Shown here: positions 10,780 to 24,194 of the stretch, piece after piece
Numbering within the stretch: the first letter of the stretch is position 1
Layout of the letters: every line of letters starts with the position of its first letter
NCBI GenBank assembly: GCA_000697665.1
Contig: KL197711.1
Location: 241,182 to 305,181 of the forward strand
From: Jaapia argillacea MUCL 33604
Lineage: Eukaryota > Basidiomycota > Agaricomycetes > Jaapiales > Jaapiaceae
Direction: 5' to 3'
DNA length: 64,000 nucleotides
Position numbers and translations under genes: made by a program
Notes under the pieces: model-generated
The model's database searches: none
What the model saw: only the letters and a program-made list of their open reading frames with translations
What the model was told of the DNA's origin: nothing

Positions 10780-12899
10780 CACCAACTTGTTGAGCGATCA
10801 TTTCAAAAGGTTATAGGGCATTTCAGAGGCACCAGTAGCTTTCACTCATGAGCTTTGAAGTGGTGCGGATTCCCGAGTCGCATCCTATCCTAAATCGTGA
10901 CGAGGAGCAACTTTGTATATCCGTCTAGCGCTCTGAATTTCTGGAAGGGTATGGCAGGTCCGGCCAGCTGGAGGAAACAAGACTTGGCGTGATACATATT
11001 GGTGTGGTACATGAGTCGTATTTGAGCAGCAGCGGAACTGGTTCATTGTTCAGAGTAGAGTTTCAAACTCCGACCGGCCCCCCCGCTCACCGTCGCGTCA
11101 ACCTCCACCATGGCACCATCTAATTACACCGGATTTCCGACAGCTTTCTGGGGGCCCTGAAGGAAGGATGAACTCGACGGAGACCATTCTAACCAGGAGA
11201 GTGGCACAAGTCCACTACCCCGAGCCGCTGAGACGGCGCAACAGCACTTGGCGGGAGTAGAATCCACGACCATCGTTCAAGTTGTGTGTTCGATTTGGTT
11301 GATCATCGTGGTTCATATCTATAGGTGAGATCAACTATTGGATTCACTCTTGTGGGATTGTTGGTATGTTGGTCGTCCACTGGAAGCTGGAAGTGTCCGG
11401 TTGGGTTGTAAATACCATCACCAACGTGCTGATCGTACATTTTACAAGGTTTTGGGAGTTTACAATCTGTACTGCGCATATTGAAAGACGGGATAAATCC
11501 TTTTTCACCAATGCACGCGGGGGTAAAGTCACTCACCAGAACTACTCAGTCGGTTCGCATTTCGCATGGTTCATCGTCTGGATCTCTCGTTCCACAATCT
11601 CAATAACCAACGGTGGCTGTCTCTCTTGTATGCCATGGCGGCAATGTTATTGTCATTTCTACGGCGCGGAATATCTTCTCCAGGTCATCCGACTAGGCTA
11701 CCTCGTCGCCCACCAGCGTGGACCCAGATGCCGCGGATGCTTCGGATAGATTCCACGAATGTCGATGTACCTCTCGCATAGGAGACCTCGGAGGTCCGCT
11801 CGGGGCTGGCGACACAGTCCGCAACCCTGCTGAGCCCGCGCCACTGAGCAATGGTGAGGTAGAGGTGACTGTCGAGGCATCGGATAGATGACAGATGTCA
11901 GGAATGACTGTACAATTGCGCCATCATTCGTTTCCCCGAGTCCTATCTCGTTGATTCCGCTTGCCATGTCTTTTTAACTCTCTCAGCTTGTCCTCCAACG
12001 TCCCTAACGTCCTGATCCCGTGACGAGGACATTTTTCTTTTACGGACCACGAAGAACATGGCCATCAAAGCCGTGATGAAGAGTACTGCATGAGATGGAT
12101 TCATAGGTGGGTCGAATAGTGCGTAGCGAGCTTTGCCATGTTAATCTCACCTAGGGAGAGGGCCATTCCGGCTTTCACTGGTCCCGATACAGCACCGCCT
12201 TGGTATTCGTCGCCCTACCCCCGGCAGAGGTGATGTGGTGCGGTGCCATTGCCGTGGACAAGGCTATCGTTCTACCCTGAGTGGCGTTACTTGAACGTCT
12301 GATAAGACGCTGAGGATGGATAAAGTGGTTGCTTCGCAGGAGAGCTTGAGGGTTGGTGCGGGAGTCTACTTCGCTTGGACAACTGCTCGAGAGCAGCTCA
12401 ACTTCCCTGGCACTGGGTTTGCAGGCGTTTATTTGGCTCGTAGGGGTTTATTTGGTTGTATGGGTGTTTCATTCCTTCAGGCCAATTGTTCAAACGCCGG
12501 TTATCGTTTTTGTCGAGGTGCTTCGACCTCAGTTTGGTTGCTCCTAATTTGCCTTGGGTGTTCCGTTCGCGTTCGTCGTCTCGAATTGATCCATTCTAGC
12601 TCAGACCCATCAAGTGGAAGCGCGGATGTGGTTGTGGTGGTAGAGACGTATAGGGTTATTAGGACCCTGCTAGAATATTGTATGTGCGTCTCTAGGCCAC
12701 GGAATTCCCATTGAACTTCGGGCTGACGACGCTTTGAATCATCTCTCACATGAGTACCAACATTTCCCAGTGTCCATATACAAAGCATTGGCAAACCCCT
12801 AGGAGTACAGGGGACCGTTAATCCATACAATATTGTCCATGTCATTCTGGTATGAACGAGCACACATGGATAACCCAGAAAGAGCCCCACCAAGCTAGT
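10780..12899. other. Region without a supported gene, possible relics
   Basis: About 2.1 kb. One stretch (11,110-11,890) has a hydrophobic segment (VQVVCSIWLIIVVHIY, near 11,270-11,320) followed by a GTGAGA donor. Farther on is an AG acceptor (near 11,698) and a polar, acidic frame ending at a stop near 11,889. These could be pieces of another small membrane-protein gene, but I could not find an uninterrupted splice model. A second hydrophobic frame lies at 12,350-12,550. Nothing else is supported. Confidence 0.3.
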
Positions 12900-14898
12900 T
12901 TAGGTCGCAGATTGCCTGCGCATTCCGACCGGATAGAGAGCCTGCGCCGAATCTCCAGAAGCAGTATTCGGGACGAAGGGTTCAACTTTGTATTCTGGAC
13001 CAAGATTCCCGTGCGTGCTCGACCTCAATCGGTCTGAGGAGGTCGATGGAGAAACTGGCTGCTGGGGAAGAGGTCCGGAGCGCGTCGAATTTGGTGAGAG
13101 ATTTCCTTTCGTGTACGTGTCCTGAGAATACATCGAATCGCGATGGGTGGAATCCCGATATTGCAACTTTCGCTGCTGCTGCGAAGTAGTGATATACTCA
13201 TCGCCACCGCTGATGATGACACCACTCGATGGTCGTTTTTCGAAGGAATCCGGATTGGCTTTATTATCGGGCTGGGTGTTGGCGTTCTTGTTTCGGGTCT
13301 TGTAATATCGGTAAGTGAAGAGGCCAAGCCCAGCCACCATCACAAGAAATGCGGCACCTCCCACCGAGCCACCAACAATTGCGCCTACATTTGTGCCTTT
13401 ACTTGCTCCCTGAACTGGGGCTCGCTGTGCGAACCCGAGGGAGCTTGATGTCGAAGTGTAAGGGCTAGACGCATTGAAGATTCTGTGATTCGTCAAATGA
13501 GGAGGATCCAGTCATAAGTCTCTACGAAACGACATACGTGTAAACGGTGCTGAGAAATTGGGATCCCAAGAGATAATTTGGATTGGTTGTATCAGCCCAG
13601 CCTTCAATGATTCCATAGCAAGCAGCACCCTGCCTCGATACCAGAATGGATTCGTCGATGCTGAAGGACGCCGGATTGAAACTGACGGTAAACGACATCT
13701 TCGAGTCGCACGGAATGGCCCATCTCTGCGTGCCTGGGGTGTCCGAACTGCCTTGGAGAATCGCGTTGTTCACTCCAGCATCTGAGGAGAAGGATTAACG
13801 AAATTGGAGCAAGGGATTGAGGTACAACGCCTCACAAATTTGCGCCGCTTGGGCGAAAGGGACGTAGATGCCCTGAAAGTATGGGTCCACGGATGACATT
13901 CCACCTTGGACGTTGGAAATAGTGTCCGCGCCGGACTTGAATGACCACCCATCTAGCTGTACCAGCCATTCCCCAGTTACTGCAGGTTGTGATGTGGGTT
14001 GGAAGGTTGTGTTTGTCCCAACATCCGGAGCTGAGCCTTGTACCGTCTTCCAGGCCACATTTCCGACGAACGAGTCCGGGTCCGGCATCAACAAATGCAA
14101 CGCACCACCGTCGTCTGAATTTACACCAGAGTTGATGGCCATGCCAATGACTAGGCTTGCCATCTTCGGGTTACTGGAAAGTAAGTAGCCAATGATACTA
14201 TCGGAATACGTTCCGGCGTGCGAGTTGGTTCCCAACGAGAATAGGCCAGAAACTCCGTTGGTGAAGATGGAAGTGCTCTGGTTAGCCACGACGACTGCAA
14301 CGAATTAATGGTAAATTATGAGAGAAGATCGGATCGGCTCACTGGTCTGGTTCGCATATCCCCAGATGGTCCCATTGCTCTGTTGAACGCTACATACTTC
14401 TTTGATTAACGGCGAACTAAAAGGATTCGTCGCGCCATTCCCCGTACTGGGCGCTTCAGTCCAATTTTGGGCCGTGACGGACTTGGTTTGATTGTATCTG
14501 AGAGAGGATATCGTTGAGAGATGATTTGTATACGAGAGTCGAGAAAGAGTGGACTAACGTGGGCACTGAAGTACATGCATCGCAACTTGAACCCGCGACC
14601 ATCGTGTATCCGGTACTAGTCGTAAGTCCGAAACGGAATGACTGCTGGGATGTCCCATTCGACTTAACGAGACGGACAGTGGTCAAGGACGGTCCATCCA
14701 ATGAAGATTTGATCAACTCACCATGTCGACGACAGTGGTGTACCTGCGAGTATTGCTCTCGATTGTCAACGGGATAGTCATAAAACCTGCGTCGTTGGGA
14801 TCTACCACCCGTTTTGCGATGCGGACAGTGAAGGCGAGGCTCTGATCGTGAAGCAAGGAAAGGGTGAGACATAGCAGAAACCATTGATACCATGCCAT
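12900..14898 (-). CDS. Membrane-anchored aspartic-protease-like protein, catalytic motifs degenerate
   Basis: Six exons on the minus strand (14898-14722, 14662-14559, 14497-14343, 14294-13836, 13781-13538, 13482-12900) give 573 residues. There is a signal peptide (about 1-22) and a two-lobed fold of pepsin (A1) type. A single membrane helix follows (about 413-437), then a cytoplasmic tail of about 135 residues rich in Ser, Gln and Tyr. Family landmarks include GLFSLGTNSH, GIYVPFAQAAQIYAGV, and LLGSQFLSTVYTIFN near the end of lobe two. At the first catalytic site, where active enzymes have DTGS, this protein reads TTST (Asp position about T73). At the second site it keeps the Asp (about D282) but reads VDPYF instead of VDTGT. 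A working protease is therefore unlikely; a wall or surface binding or receptor role is my inference. Splicing at each junction restores the family pattern. Confidence 0.72.
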
Positions 14899-16597
14899 GG
14901 CCGGAGTTCGTCGCAGAAGATGGTGAAGGCGGCGAAATGGGTGATAGGACGATAGTACGCAGGGAAAGTATGGCGAACAACGATTGGAAATATATAGGAT
15001 GGAGGACGGTGTTACTCAAGTCACATTACCCTGATAAGCAGATGGCGGTGCTGAACCTTGACTGAACCCTGAGTGCATGCCCATGCCAAGAAGCGCTGGA
15101 TGGTTTGGAAGAGTCGCCAGTGCTCCTGCGTGCTGCGCTTACCGATAGTTTCCATGATCAACCTCGTTTCATATGCATCTCCCAAGGCCGATGAAGTCAC
15201 GAATTTGGCTTTTCATCGAGGGAAATCGGTAGCACACTGGCAAGCTGCTCTTCTGAAGTTGAAATGGATGGGTGCATATGAGCACTAGTGCGAGGTGATA
15301 GAGAGGTTCGCGAAGGCGATAAATAAGGTTCTACCTTCTCCCGTGAGCTAGAGTGAGCCCTCTCTGTATCCTCGTGGTTATCATGGGCGCTTTCATGAAC
15401 TGGGGTTCAAGCGACTCCACGCCAATTTTTGTAGGTGTTAACGATCACGGCCCTACGCCTGGATCATTACAGTCCACTGGTTCGTGATGTCAAATTCGAT
15501 CTCTGGCTCGCACCGAGCACAGGTTCAGTGATTCGTGCCCTGTCGCCTGGAGGTATGAGCATGTGGTTTTGTAGTCTTGGCTTGTTTGAAACCAAGCTAT
15601 CGAGAGTACTTTCCTACTTGTAGGATAAGTTTCAGATGACCCGGACAAGGGGAACTCGGCCTCGGGCTTGATGTGGAGCTGAGATGCATTGTTTCGCCAC
15701 AGCGTTCGACATATGGATGCCACTCATAAGTGGGAGGCGTGCACTGTCAAAATCTGACGGATAGGTCATTCAAGTTGGAATTTGGAACACTTTGGAGGAC
15801 TGTGCAGTGCGCTGTGCGATACTACTGAAGTAGGTTACCGAAGCCAATCGTAAGAAATCCAGAGCTGTATACGGCGGCGCCCGAAACCACCACTATAAGC
15901 ACATCGTCCCAAACGCTGCAACTTGCAAGGCGTCGAGGATGTCAATATTTCCTCCCTATCCAAAAACCCTGGGTCCACAATCCTCAAGGCTCAAGCGTAG
16001 TTGCGTTCATCGTCAGGCCGGAGAAGTCGCGATTGGTCTCCCGTTGTCGTCCGCGATATCCAAACATCGATATCACTGTTAACTTGCGATGGAAGCCTCA
16101 GGCATCATCTTCCTCCCTGACGCGTATTCTAGTACTCCTCCTCGTTGCACATGTATATGAACGACATGCAGAGGTCATTTTGATCTTGGTCGGTGTTATG
16201 GCTGGATGGTTGTGTGGTCCGATGCCTCGACCGCCGCTCAACGGCTATTTGCATTCCCGCCTTAAGTTTAATTACGACTCCAAGGTCATAAGGTGTTGCT
16301 GAAGTTTGTGATAGGCCACGAAACCTCAGAAGACGCGGTGGAACCATGGAACCCAGCTCCTTACCTCCACTGACTTATCATCTGGCGTTCCCCACTTCCT
16401 TGCGAAGCTGGTCATCGGATCATTTCATTCAGTCGTCGGCCACAATTATGCCCGTCCATGGCAAGGCCATGTTCTAGACGACATGAGCAGCTTTCAATCT
16501 GGGTCGGGAGGCTAGTCTAATCCTTTATACCCCGACTTAAATACCTGACAACTCGCGAGTCATCCCACATCCAAACGTTCGTCAGTTCCTACATATA
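14899..16597. other. Long intergenic region
   Basis: About 1.7 kb with only short frames (up to about 90 codons, on both strands) lacking recognisable features. It presumably contains divergent promoters for the aspartic-protease-like gene and the gene at 16,598. I see no repeat or mobile element. Confidence 0.45.
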
Positions 16598-17437
16598 ATG
16601 GACGACTATTATTTTCATTCTCACTACCAAGCTGCAGGGCTTCTGCAGTCCAATACCAGTGATCTTGACGTCGACGCTATTGTTTGTATGCACCCCACCT
16701 TCCAAGACGTCCGATGCGAGTGCTGGTCCAAACGATTCCCCGGAGCTCTCGTCTCCGGGACATCGGAGAGTCATCATGCGGTCCCTCATCGAAGCGGCGT
16801 CGCTGGTCATCCAGTGATACGGTCAATGACCTACAACGAAGTCTACGACAAGACTCGTGCGCACGTGATTTTCCACATTGAAGAGGATCCTTCGGATTTT
16901 CTTCCTCTCCTTCGCATCACTCTATCTCTTGCACCGGCTCCCTGTGCACGCATCACAGAAGCAGTCTTCCATGCCAAGTTCTCACCGAATCAAGAATCAC
17001 TTGGGGACTTGGATGTTGAAGTAATCCGCACCGAGCCATACAAGGATGGGACCGAGGAGAGATTCAAGGCCGTTCAGGGCAACTACCATGTTGCCCCATC
17101 TTCTCCTATATCCCCCATCGGCTCTCTTCCGAATTTCGAGCATTCAGGTGATGAGCATCATCATCACGCGCACAAGATGATTCACTCCGAGGACATCACT
17201 CGTAGCGACGAAGTTTGTTGGGAGCTGAAGGAAGGGCATGGGGATGACCCGCATGCACCTTGTCCGAGTAGGAGCGGGTTGGAACCCTGTGAGGAGCTCT
17301 GGGTGAAACTCAATCGACACCCAGGTGCCGTCAGGTATCAGATCGATGTAACTGAAGTGTGGGGATTCGGAGCGGATATGGGGGAAATGAACTGGAAGCA
17401 TATGACCAGTGGACCGAAGACAGCGACCATACGATAA
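16598..17437 (+). CDS. Hypothetical protein, 279 residues
   Basis: One uninterrupted frame of 279 codons starts at the first ATG after a TATA-like stretch (near 16,520). The protein is soluble-looking, without signal peptide or membrane helix. It has a beta-rich middle (YNEVYDKTRAHVIFHIEED, then LLRITLSLAPAPCARITEAV) and a His-rich patch near residue 190 (GDEHHHHAHKM). The end contains Trp-rich pieces such as VTEVWGFGADMGEMNW. I do not recognise the family. The single long frame, biased against its antisense shadows, supports a real gene. The His patch could bind metal, but that is only a guess. Confidence 0.6.
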   Translation: MDDYYFHSHYQAAGLLQSNTSDLDVDAIVCMHPTFQDVRCECWSKRFPGALVSGTSESHHAVPHRSGVAGHPVIRSMTYNEVYDKTRAHVIFHIEEDPSDFLPLLRITLSLAPAPCARITEAVFHAKFSPNQESLGDLDVEVIRTEPYKDGTEERFKAVQGNYHVAPSSPISPIGSLPNFEHSGDEHHHHAHKMIHSEDITRSDEVCWELKEGHGDDPHAPCPSRSGLEPCEELWVKLNRHPGAVRYQIDVTEVWGFGADMGEMNWKHMTSGPKTATIR

Positions 17438-17867
17438 GTACCCTGAATTTGTATTGGAAGGAATGTGTAGGATATTTGTACACGCGCACACTTTCTCGCT
17501 TTTTTTGACTACGATGTCCGCCTAGGATCATTGCACCACTATCATGTTTGAGGATCATAGATCTGCGACCCTCTGCGACATGTATCGCACCTGTGTATAT
17601 CTCTACCTATCGACTACTGTATCTACATATCTCTCATCAAAGTGTCGTACTTATACATGTTGAGCCTGTGTAACAAGCTCCCTTCATGCACTGCGTGATC
17701 AAGCTGCCAGCCTGAAAACACCGAACGGTCAGAACAGCAGCTTCCGCCCACGTGTCCCCTACTTGGTCGACGTCGGACCCCCAACAAAACACCTGCGTGA
17801 GTTTAAGTGCGCTTGTCCGAGCCTACAATTTGGGCTCATAGAAAATCCCCCCAGGCCCATTTTCACC
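17438..17867. other. Intergenic region
   Basis: About 430 bases between the 279-residue gene and the first F-box copy. It contains a CACGTG E-box-like hexamer near 17,750 and no gene. Confidence 0.5.
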
Positions 17868-19138
17868 ATGAAGTTGTTTTGGAGTCGCCACAAGCCCTCC
17901 GTCTTGGAAACATGTCCTCCGGAGATTTGCCAGCAGATCTTCCAGTTGGCGTGCCTCGACGGTGGCTTCACTGGTAGATCTCTTTCGCTTGTTTCCAGGT
18001 ACATTCACAGCTCAGCTGCGTCTGTGCGATACCAATCCATTAGTGTGGAGGGACTCGACCAAATCCTCGCCTTGACATCTATACTGAAGGTTAAGGAGAT
18101 ACAACATCGTCGGGTCCATCATCTATTCCTCTCACATTGTCCACCACCTCGACCATATCCACCTCGAACTCGGAGCCTTGTTCCCGAGTTCTTTGCGACT
18201 GTCATCCGGTCTGATCGCCTGAGCCGTTGGGCCCGTCAATTCACCAGCTCTGTGCTCTGTAAATCAATACCTCTGGGTCCCAGGAGGGTAAGAACGACGG
18301 GTTCTCGTGAAGGTATGTCAAAATGCTTTGTCTAATCCAAAGCAGATGCTGATTGGCATCATCGATTTGGGCAGAGTGGCACACTATCCTAGACTATTCG
18401 GCGAGGATTCTGGCGGCTCATCGCGCTAAAGCCCAAATCATCGCGGCGGCTGTGAATCTGTTCGCCATAATATCCGGTTCCCTTGAAACCCTCTCCATGG
18501 TCATGCCTCAATCTGCCGGGCTTCTTCTTCCGCCTAGCGGGCTTTCAGCACTGAAGGACCTCACCATATACAGTGTCGATGTCGATGACGAGATCTGGAA
18601 GCCCGGTCCATCTCATCCTCTGCCCTGCTTAGAGAGGCTGCATGTAATTGGGCCGCTCATATTAGAGACACGAGTCAAGTCAATCATAAACCTCGCTCCC
18701 TCACTGACGCATGTACGATTTTCGGGGCTCGAATACAATCCAGAAATCGCGAGGATGTTGAAAACAACTCTCGACATACCTTTGCCAAGTGGCGACGTCA
18801 CTTCATCACATCCACATCGTTCTTCCCCTCCCAGACTTCTCATCCAGGCGCGCCCTCCTCAGTTCCCTCTGCTGGCTGACCACCTTGGAGCCTTCTGGCA
18901 GTACAGTCGAAGCTTAGATCTTCTTCGGGCTGCGATCCAATCGTATTCAGGATCTGGCATCATCGTCTTTCTGAAACCAGAAGCCTATTCGGTGAATGAC
19001 GATGCACAGGTGAGGGAGGCTAAAAGGTTCTGGCAAGCAACCATGGTCGGGCAGCTGGGTTGCTGGGACGAAACCACTCGATACGAAACCTTGGACATAC
19101 CCACGGCAGAGGAACTCGTGGCCATTCCCTATACCTAA
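17868..19138 (+). CDS. F-box-like protein, array copy FB1
   Basis: Exons 17868-18312 and 18375-19138 (62-nt intron, GTATGT..GGGCAG, phase 1) give 402 residues. The N-terminal F-box (about 14-50) reads CPPEICQQIFQLACLDGGF and runs into SLSLVSRYI. F-boxes dock on Skp1 so that the rest of the protein can recruit targets to SCF ubiquitin ligase. The middle has leucine-rich pieces (ETLSMVMPQS, LPCLERLHVIGPL, APSLTHVRFSGLEY) like a short leucine-rich-repeat sheet. The C-terminus has the array signature AKRFWQATMVGQLGCW. It is the leftmost copy and, with FB2, among the more divergent. The intron position is shared with FB2. The likely role is substrate choice for ubiquitination; the target is unknown. 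Confidence 0.78.
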
Positions 19139-21896
<2,758 letters not shown>

Positions 21897-22617
21897 TGTT
21901 GCTGAGGATTGGTGTAGATAAAATGGGAGAGGCTAGTTGGGAGAACTACAGAATGAGGAAGACTGTTTGTAGGATGCATTTCTGGATGAAATCGACGGGC
22001 TTATAACAGTTTCGCAATGGCAAGGCATTTTGCAAAGGACGCCTTCCGAGTTGCTACCAGCTATCCGTGCACGGTGAGAAAGTCCCGACAATACTCATCT
22101 CTCTGTTCGCCGGTTCGACGAACTGGAATTGCATGTTCAACAAGTTTGCCGGTCAGACCTCACGAAGGGGAGCAAGTATCTGGAATTGCTGCAAATGCGG
22201 AAGTGGGACAGAGGTGGACAGCAAATCAGAAGGTGTGGCTCAGGTAAGAGGTTTCCCGCTCCTTCGCAATCCCAGGCCCCCCCATTGGTGCATACGAAAT
22301 TCCATAAAATCAGAACGGAGTTCGACCACCTTGTTCTCAATAGTTGTCTACTCTGGAACATTGGAAGTATGCAGTAACAGATATCCATCTGTTCATCTGT
22401 TGCCAGCGAAATCAATATTGATCAATGGGGACCTCGGCAGTATCAGGAACGCAAAATTCGACCTGTACCTAGTTGTACCGCCTCGTTGTAGCTGATTCTT
22501 CACAGCCTTCAGTCGACACCATGAAGAGTCTTTGTCTGCAACCCACCTTGAACGCACCCTCGTCTGACTCCAACTCCCATCATTATACGTTTCCACACTC
22601 CACAATTTCGACTTTCC
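21897..22617. other. Divergent promoter region
   Basis: About 720 bases between the start of ATP sulfurylase (minus) and FB2 (plus). Small frames overlap on both strands without support. It should carry both promoters. Confidence 0.5.
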
Positions 22618-23959
22618 ATGAAGAAATTTTGGGCAAAGCCTTGGACGTTTGGAAGCATGGCTACGAAGGGTCGGCGCCAGGCTAACGCTGTTCCATCAAC
22701 CAGCGGCAAGACCCCTATTATCGAAGAAAGGTCTTTCAATGTGGTTAAATTTCACGTTGTTTGTATTTCTGACCCATTGATCAGCGTTCCCCCAGAAGGC
22801 AGCCTACAAACCTCGAGTATCGCTGTCTCTGGAAGGGGCTTGGTAGACTGCCCTCCAGAAATATGCGAACGTATCTTTAGCTTTGCATGTTTGGATGATG
22901 GCTTCACGGGTAGATCACTCTCGTTGGTATCCAGGTACATCCACGATACCTCAGTCATGGTTCGATATCAGTCCGTCGTGGTGGAGGGATTCGATCAGAT
23001 ATGTGCACTGGCGTTCTTATTGGAGAAAAAGAAACCGGAACGTCGTCTCGTTCGCCATCTCTTTCTATCACACAGTAGAACACCACGGCCACGAAAGACG
23101 AGCCCTCGGGATCCCCAAAGTCGCCTTCGACTCTCCTCCACGAAAGGAGCCCCGGCGAAGTCGGAAGGTGAGACCTTCGCCTAGGATCTACGATAGTCAT
23201 CGTCTGACTTATCTTCTAGAAAGTAACGATGATTTCCCCCTTTTTTGCCAGTCAACCTACGAACAACGAATCGAGGCAGCGACCCGACTTTGTGCTTTGA
23301 TTGGGAGCACAGTTGAAACCATGACCATCATCATGCCCCAATCACGCGATTTTCTTCCGATACCGGTCCAATTCCCTGCGCTCGTGGAGCTCACCGTGTA
23401 CAGTGTATACTGTACTACTCTCCCATGCAACCAAGTCCCACAATCCTTGCCTTCGCTGCAGAGACTCCATCTCGTCGGCCCTTACTTCCGCTCGCCTGAA
23501 ATCTCGGAACTTGCCCTCGTAGCTCCTTCCTTGACACATCTACGATTTTCGGGATTGGAACGGGAGATAAACGTCCCAAGGATCGTCAGGAGGATTTTGG
23601 GTGCATCCGCAACCACGCCTACCACTGATCCTCCGGAACTGCAGCTGCGTCACCCTCGTATTCAGAAGATCTTCATCCGACCTCGGTATCCTATCTTCTG
23701 CGGTTATGGCCCCTCCTTTGGCAATTATTGCCTGGCGTTGGAAAACCTGCAGGAGCTAGCTCGAGAGTTCTGGGGAGAGGAAGAGGTTATCCTTTTATCA
23801 CCTGATGAATATTTGGAATCGACGCACGATGAGCAAACTCGTGAAGCTAAAAGATGGTGGCGGGCGAGATTGGAGGGTAGGATAGGTTGTTGGAGCGATA
23901 GTGGTCGTTTGTCATATTCGCAGATTACCTGTGAGGGGTACTTGAGAAGTTTTGTTTGA
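22618..23959 (+). CDS. F-box-like protein, array copy FB2
   Basis: Exons 22618-23167 and 23220-23959 (52-nt intron, GTGAGA..TTCTAG, phase 1) give 429 residues. This copy has the longest N-terminal extension of the array, about 78 residues before the F-box CPPEICERIFSFACLDDGF. A second ATG at 22657 is an alternative start. The middle repeats the array pattern (ETMTIIMPQS, LPSLQRLHLVGPY, APSLTHLRFSGLE) and the end has AKRWWRARLEGRIGCW. The function is by family only: an adaptor between Skp1 and a ubiquitination target. It sits between ATP sulfurylase and RPAP1, about 0.2 kb before the latter. Confidence 0.78.
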
Positions 23960-24194
23960 GCTTCCCTTTCCATACAAATTCAATGGCATTAAAAGTTGAC
24001 CGAAAGTACGAAATCTTTCCCTACCCCCCCTCAACGAACACAGCTCAAGTAAGAGGTGATTCACTCGGAATGACGGGCCGGTAGTAACCGGACGAGTCAC
24101 CACTTTTGACCGACTTTTGGCGGTCATCAAGCTCGGCAACTTTTGGACCTTGCATTTCTCCTTCACTCAAAATCTTGAGTAATCTGGTAATTCG

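Noticed and set aside
12316-12714. Plus-strand frame of 132 codons with hydrophobic parts
   Set aside because: The hydrophobic run is better in a neighbouring frame that has no start, and no splice joins them; left as unexplained sequence.
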